From Chryseobacterium sediminis (GTDB lineage: Bacteria > Bacteroidota > Bacteroidia > Flavobacteriales > Weeksellaceae), in assembly GCF_008386505.1 (NCBI RefSeq), contig NZ_VUNZ01000003.1, positions 1-64,000 on the forward strand: DNA of 64,000 nucleotides, written 5' to 3'. The translations under genes and the position numbers were made by a program. Below are positions 60,873 through 64,000 of the stretch, piece by piece. Every line of letters begins with the position of its first letter. Within the stretch, counting starts at the first letter, position 1. A model generated the notes under the pieces. That model did not search any database, had not been told where the DNA came from, and saw nothing but the letters and a program-made list of their open reading frames with translations.

Positions 60873-63800
60873 ATGGTAGAAATGTTTATAAGACGAAAGG
60901 TTCTTTCGTTGGTTATTTCCATATTATTTGTACTGCTGGGAATTATGGCTTTGTTAAAGATGCCTATTACCCAGTTTCCGGACATTGTACCGCCTTCAGT
61001 AACTGTTACGGCAAAATATACAGGTGCTAATGCCGAAGTATCTGCCAATGCGGTAGCACTTCCTCTGGAAAGAGCGATCAATGGAGTGCCGGGAATGACT
61101 TATATGTCTACAGTCACTTCCAATGACGGTCTTACCCTTATTCAAGTATTCTTTGAAGTGGGAACAGATCCCGATGTAGCAGCGGTAAACGTTCAGAACA
61201 GGGTGACAACCATTCTTGATGAACTTCCTGAAGAGGTAATCAGAGCCGGTGTTACCACTGAAAAAGAGGTGAACAGTATGCTGATGTACCTCAATATCAC
61301 GAGTACAGATCCAAGTCAGGATGAGCAGTTCATCTATAACTTTACGGATATTAATGTCCTTCAGGAATTGAAACGTATTGATGGAGTAGGCCGTGCAGAG
61401 ATCATGGGGCAGAAAGAATACTCAATGAGAGTCTGGCTGGATCCACAGAAAATGGCTGCCTATAATATTTCAGCAGATGAAGTGATCACTTCTCTTCAAA
61501 AACAGAATATTTCAGCAGCACCCGGAAAAGTGGGAGAAACGTCAGGGAAAACTTCCAGTCAGCTTCAATATGTGATCAAATATAAAGGGAAATTTTTTGA
61601 ACCCAAACAATATGAAGAAATTCCCATCAGATCTGATGTTGATGGAACAATTTTAAAGCTTAAAGATATTGCTAAAGTTGAATTCGGAGCGATGAATTAC
61701 GGAATGGTTTCCAAAACAGACGGAAGGCCATCTGCATCCATTATGATGAAACAACGTCCCGGTTCCAATGCTTCCGAGGTTATTGAAAGCGTAAAGGCAA
61801 AAATGGAAGAATTAAAAGTCACATCCTTCCCACCCGGAATGGAGTATAATATGGCGTATGATGTTTCCCGATTTCTGGATGCTTCCATCAGTGCGGTACT
61901 GACAACTCTTATCGAGGCCTTTATTCTGGTAGGAATTGTAGTATTTATCTTCCTTCAGGACTGGCGTTCCACATTGATTCCTGTGCTGGCAGTTCCGGTA
62001 GCATTAGTCGGAACATTTGCCTTCATGAATATGCTGGATTTCTCTGTTAACCTTTTAACACTATTCGCATTGGTTCTTGCCATCGGAATTGTGGTGGACA
62101 ATGCCATTGTCGTCGTTGAAGCCGTCCATGTGAAAATGGAAGAAGGAATGAATGCAATGGATGCAACCATTAGTGCTACTAAAGAAATTGCCGGAGCGGT
62201 AGTGGCAATTACCATTGTGATGTCTGCAGTATTTATTCCTGTGGCATTCCTGGACGGTCCGGTAGGTGTGTTTTACCGCCAGTTTTCATTGACACTGGCC
62301 ATCAGTATTGTGATTTCCGGAGTAAATGCATTGACACTTACACCAGCGCTTTGTGCGATTATTTTAAAACCTCACAATCACGATAAGAAGAAAACCATCA
62401 TCGACAGGGCTTTCCAGAGTTTCAATACAGGTTTTGAAAGACTTACCAATGGTTATGTAGGCATTTTATCAAAATTTGCGACAAGAACTACGGTTACTTT
62501 TGGACTGTTATTTTTATTCGTTGGATTAACTTTTGTGACCAGCAAGTTCCTTCCAACCGGGTTTATTCCAATGGAAGATCAGGGGATGGTATATGTGAGT
62601 GTGACTACTCCACAGGGAGCAACAGTAGAAAGGACAGAAAAAGTACTGGATGAAGTGACTGTTATTGCCAAAAAAATTAATGGTGTGGAAAACGTAACCA
62701 CTCTTGCAGGCTATAGTATTGTAACGGAAATCGCAGGTTCATCCTACGGAATGGCGATGATCAATCTTAAAGACTGGAAAGAAAGAAATATTTCAGTGAA
62801 TGATCTGATTACTGAGCTTTCTGACAAAACAAAAAGTATAGCAGATGCCCAGATTGAGATCTTTGCTCCGCCAACAGTTCCTGGTTTCGGTAATACCAGC
62901 GGCTTTGAATTACGTTTATTAGACAGAACCGGAGGAACCATTGAAAATACAGATAAAATCACCAAGGATTTTGTTAAAAAATTAAACGAAGCTCCTGAAT
63001 TGCAGAACAGCTTTACCAGTTTTGATGCCACTTTCCCGCAATATATGATCAATGTGGATTATGATATGGCAGCGAAGAAAGGAGTTTCGGTAGACAACGC
63101 GATGTCTACATTACAGACTATGCTGGGATCCTATTATGCCACGAATTTTATCCGTTTCAGTCAGATGTATAAAGTGATGGTACAGGCAAGTCCGGAACAC
63201 AGAGATACCCCTGAAAGCATTTTGAATTTATATTTAAAAAATGATAAAGGCGAAATGGTTCCGTTTTCTACCTTCATCACCATTGAAAAAGTGTATGGAC
63301 CCGAAGTACTGACGAGGTACAATATGTATATGTCTGCAATGATCAACGGAGAACCCGCAGATGGGTACAGCTCAGGAGATGCCATTGCTGCTTTAGAACG
63401 TGTTGCCAAGGAGACACTGCCAAGAGGATTTGATGTTGAGTGGTCCGGGATGACAAGAGAAGAGATCTTATCAGGAAACCAGACCGTTTATATTTTCGCG
63501 ATCTGTCTTTTATTCGTTTATCTTTTACTGGCGGCACAATACGAAAGTTTCCTTCTTCCTATGCCGGTATTACTAAGCCTTCCTACGGGAATCTTTGGTT
63601 CCTATATCGCATTGGTATTGGCGGGATTGGATAACAATATTTATGCACAGGTGGCATTGGTTATGCTGATTGGGCTTTTAGCTAAAAATGCCATTCTAAT
63701 CGTGGAATTTGCCGTGGCAAGAAATAAGCAGGGATATGATATCGTTCCGGCGGCAATTGAAGGAGCCAGACAGCGTCTGAGACCTATTCTGATGACTTCT

Positions 63801-63995
63801 TTTGCATTTGTAGCAGGACTTATTCCATTATGTATTGCATCCGGAGCAGGTGCAATAGGAAACCGTTCTATTGGCACAGCGGCTGCAGGAGGAATGTTGA
63901 TTGGAACCATCTTCGGATTAGTAGTCATTCCGGGACTCTATATATTCTTTGCAAAACTTGAAAATAAGAAGAAAGATGAAAAGATTAAATCATAG
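60873..63995 (+). CDS. RND multidrug efflux transporter (HAE1/AcrB family)
   Basis: 1040 aa, full length. N-terminal FIRRKVLSLVISILFVLLGIMALLKMPITQFPDIVPPSVTVTAKYTGANAEV is typical of HAE1 pumps. Twelve transmembrane helices and two large periplasmic loops are arranged as in AcrB. The proton-relay region in helix 4 reads GIVVDNAIVVVE (Asp near residue 409) where AcrB has VDD. The LLAAQYESFLLPMPVLLSLP and RPILMTSFAFVAGLIP blocks are also conserved. It exports hydrophobic compounds using proton motive force. An outer-membrane channel gene would be expected just beyond the window. Confidence 0.97.
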   Translation: MVEMFIRRKVLSLVISILFVLLGIMALLKMPITQFPDIVPPSVTVTAKYTGANAEVSANAVALPLERAINGVPGMTYMSTVTSNDGLTLIQVFFEVGTDPDVAAVNVQNRVTTILDELPEEVIRAGVTTEKEVNSMLMYLNITSTDPSQDEQFIYNFTDINVLQELKRIDGVGRAEIMGQKEYSMRVWLDPQKMAAYNISADEVITSLQKQNISAAPGKVGETSGKTSSQLQYVIKYKGKFFEPKQYEEIPIRSDVDGTILKLKDIAKVEFGAMNYGMVSKTDGRPSASIMMKQRPGSNASEVIESVKAKMEELKVTSFPPGMEYNMAYDVSRFLDASISAVLTTLIEAFILVGIVVFIFLQDWRSTLIPVLAVPVALVGTFAFMNMLDFSVNLLTLFALVLAIGIVVDNAIVVVEAVHVKMEEGMNAMDATISATKEIAGAVVAITIVMSAVFIPVAFLDGPVGVFYRQFSLTLAISIVISGVNALTLTPALCAIILKPHNHDKKKTIIDRAFQSFNTGFERLTNGYVGILSKFATRTTVTFGLLFLFVGLTFVTSKFLPTGFIPMEDQGMVYVSVTTPQGATVERTEKVLDEVTVIAKKINGVENVTTLAGYSIVTEIAGSSYGMAMINLKDWKERNISVNDLITELSDKTKSIADAQIEIFAPPTVPGFGNTSGFELRLLDRTGGTIENTDKITKDFVKKLNEAPELQNSFTSFDATFPQYMINVDYDMAAKKGVSVDNAMSTLQTMLGSYYATNFIRFSQMYKVMVQASPEHRDTPESILNLYLKNDKGEMVPFSTFITIEKVYGPEVLTRYNMYMSAMINGEPADGYSSGDAIAALERVAKETLPRGFDVEWSGMTREEILSGNQTVYIFAICLLFVYLLLAAQYESFLLPMPVLLSLPTGIFGSYIALVLAGLDNNIYAQVALVMLIGLLAKNAILIVEFAVARNKQGYDIVPAAIEGARQRLRPILMTSFAFVAGLIPLCIASGAGAIGNRSIGTAAAGGMLIGTIFGLVVIPGLYIFFAKLENKKKDEKIKS

Positions 63996-64000
63996 AAATA

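Noticed and set aside
1..64000. CRISPR arrays, prophage, integrons or rRNA genes
   Set aside because: No regular spacer-repeat arrays, phage or integrase genes or ribosomal RNA were seen; repeats found are dispersed intergenic elements.

Overview
The window reads as chromosomal DNA of a Flavobacteriia bacterium, most likely Chryseobacterium or a close relative. The evidence is AT-rich intergenic DNA, promoters of the Bacteroidetes type (TTTG, 17-23 nt, TAnnTTTG), few Shine-Dalgarno sites, a type IX secretion C-terminal signal, a TonB receptor with a carboxypeptidase-like N-terminal domain, the gliding lipoprotein GldD, sheath genes of the Bacteroidetes-type (subtype iii) type VI secretion system, and many small lipoproteins and families restricted to this phylum. 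No phage, IS element or CRISPR array was seen. All protein genes look intact.

Layout. 1-5.8 kb: tRNA-Asp, a large secreted protein with two Fibrobacter-type repeats, and an HxlR regulator. 5.8-11.1 kb: a membrane AraC regulator, a TonB receptor and a secreted PI-PLC-like phospholipase on one strand. 11.3-15.5 kb: small membrane proteins, an L,D-transpeptidase lipoprotein, an aspartyl protease with a PDZ domain, and an esterase. 15.7-19.5 kb: a NarL-type two-component system flanked by two paralogous MmpS-like lipoproteins. 19.5-27.6 kb: tyrS, an ECF sigma factor, lipA, a divergent AraC/MFS pair, a SpoIIAA-like protein and an FAD oxidoreductase. 27.8-34.2 kb: a LytS-type kinase, two small membrane proteins and a LytTR response regulator, with a VWA protein and a SIMPL protein upstream. 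Three intergenic sites there carry the same paired direct repeat, which I read as the binding sites of this regulator. 34.2-44.8 kb: lipocalin, cinA, a GH18/deacetylase/glycosyltransferase fusion and two tandem M13 metallopeptidases. 44.9-48.7 kb: a possible kinase-fold protein, tssB, tssC and a lipoprotein. 48.7-56.9 kb: mutY, gldD, a PfkB kinase, a SurA-like isomerase, a nitronate monooxygenase-like enzyme, hydrolases, a rhodanese and queG. 57.3-64 kb: two cell-envelope proteins, an SRPBCC protein, a small secreted protein, and an RND efflux adaptor and pump; the outer-membrane channel would lie beyond the window.

The most unusual features are (1) the paired 10-bp repeats with a 21-bp period before three genes around the LytS/LytTR system, two of them at exactly 27 bp from a shared core promoter; (2) predicted leaderless mRNAs, where a near-perfect promoter ends within a few bases of the ATG; (3) the duplicated MmpS-like lipoproteins around a two-component system; (4) the possible kinase fold beside an isolated T6SS sheath pair; (5) a composite dispersed element (GCAA-loop terminator, GGTTGCAGG repeats and a 61-bp core) behind both lipA and the first M13 peptidase.
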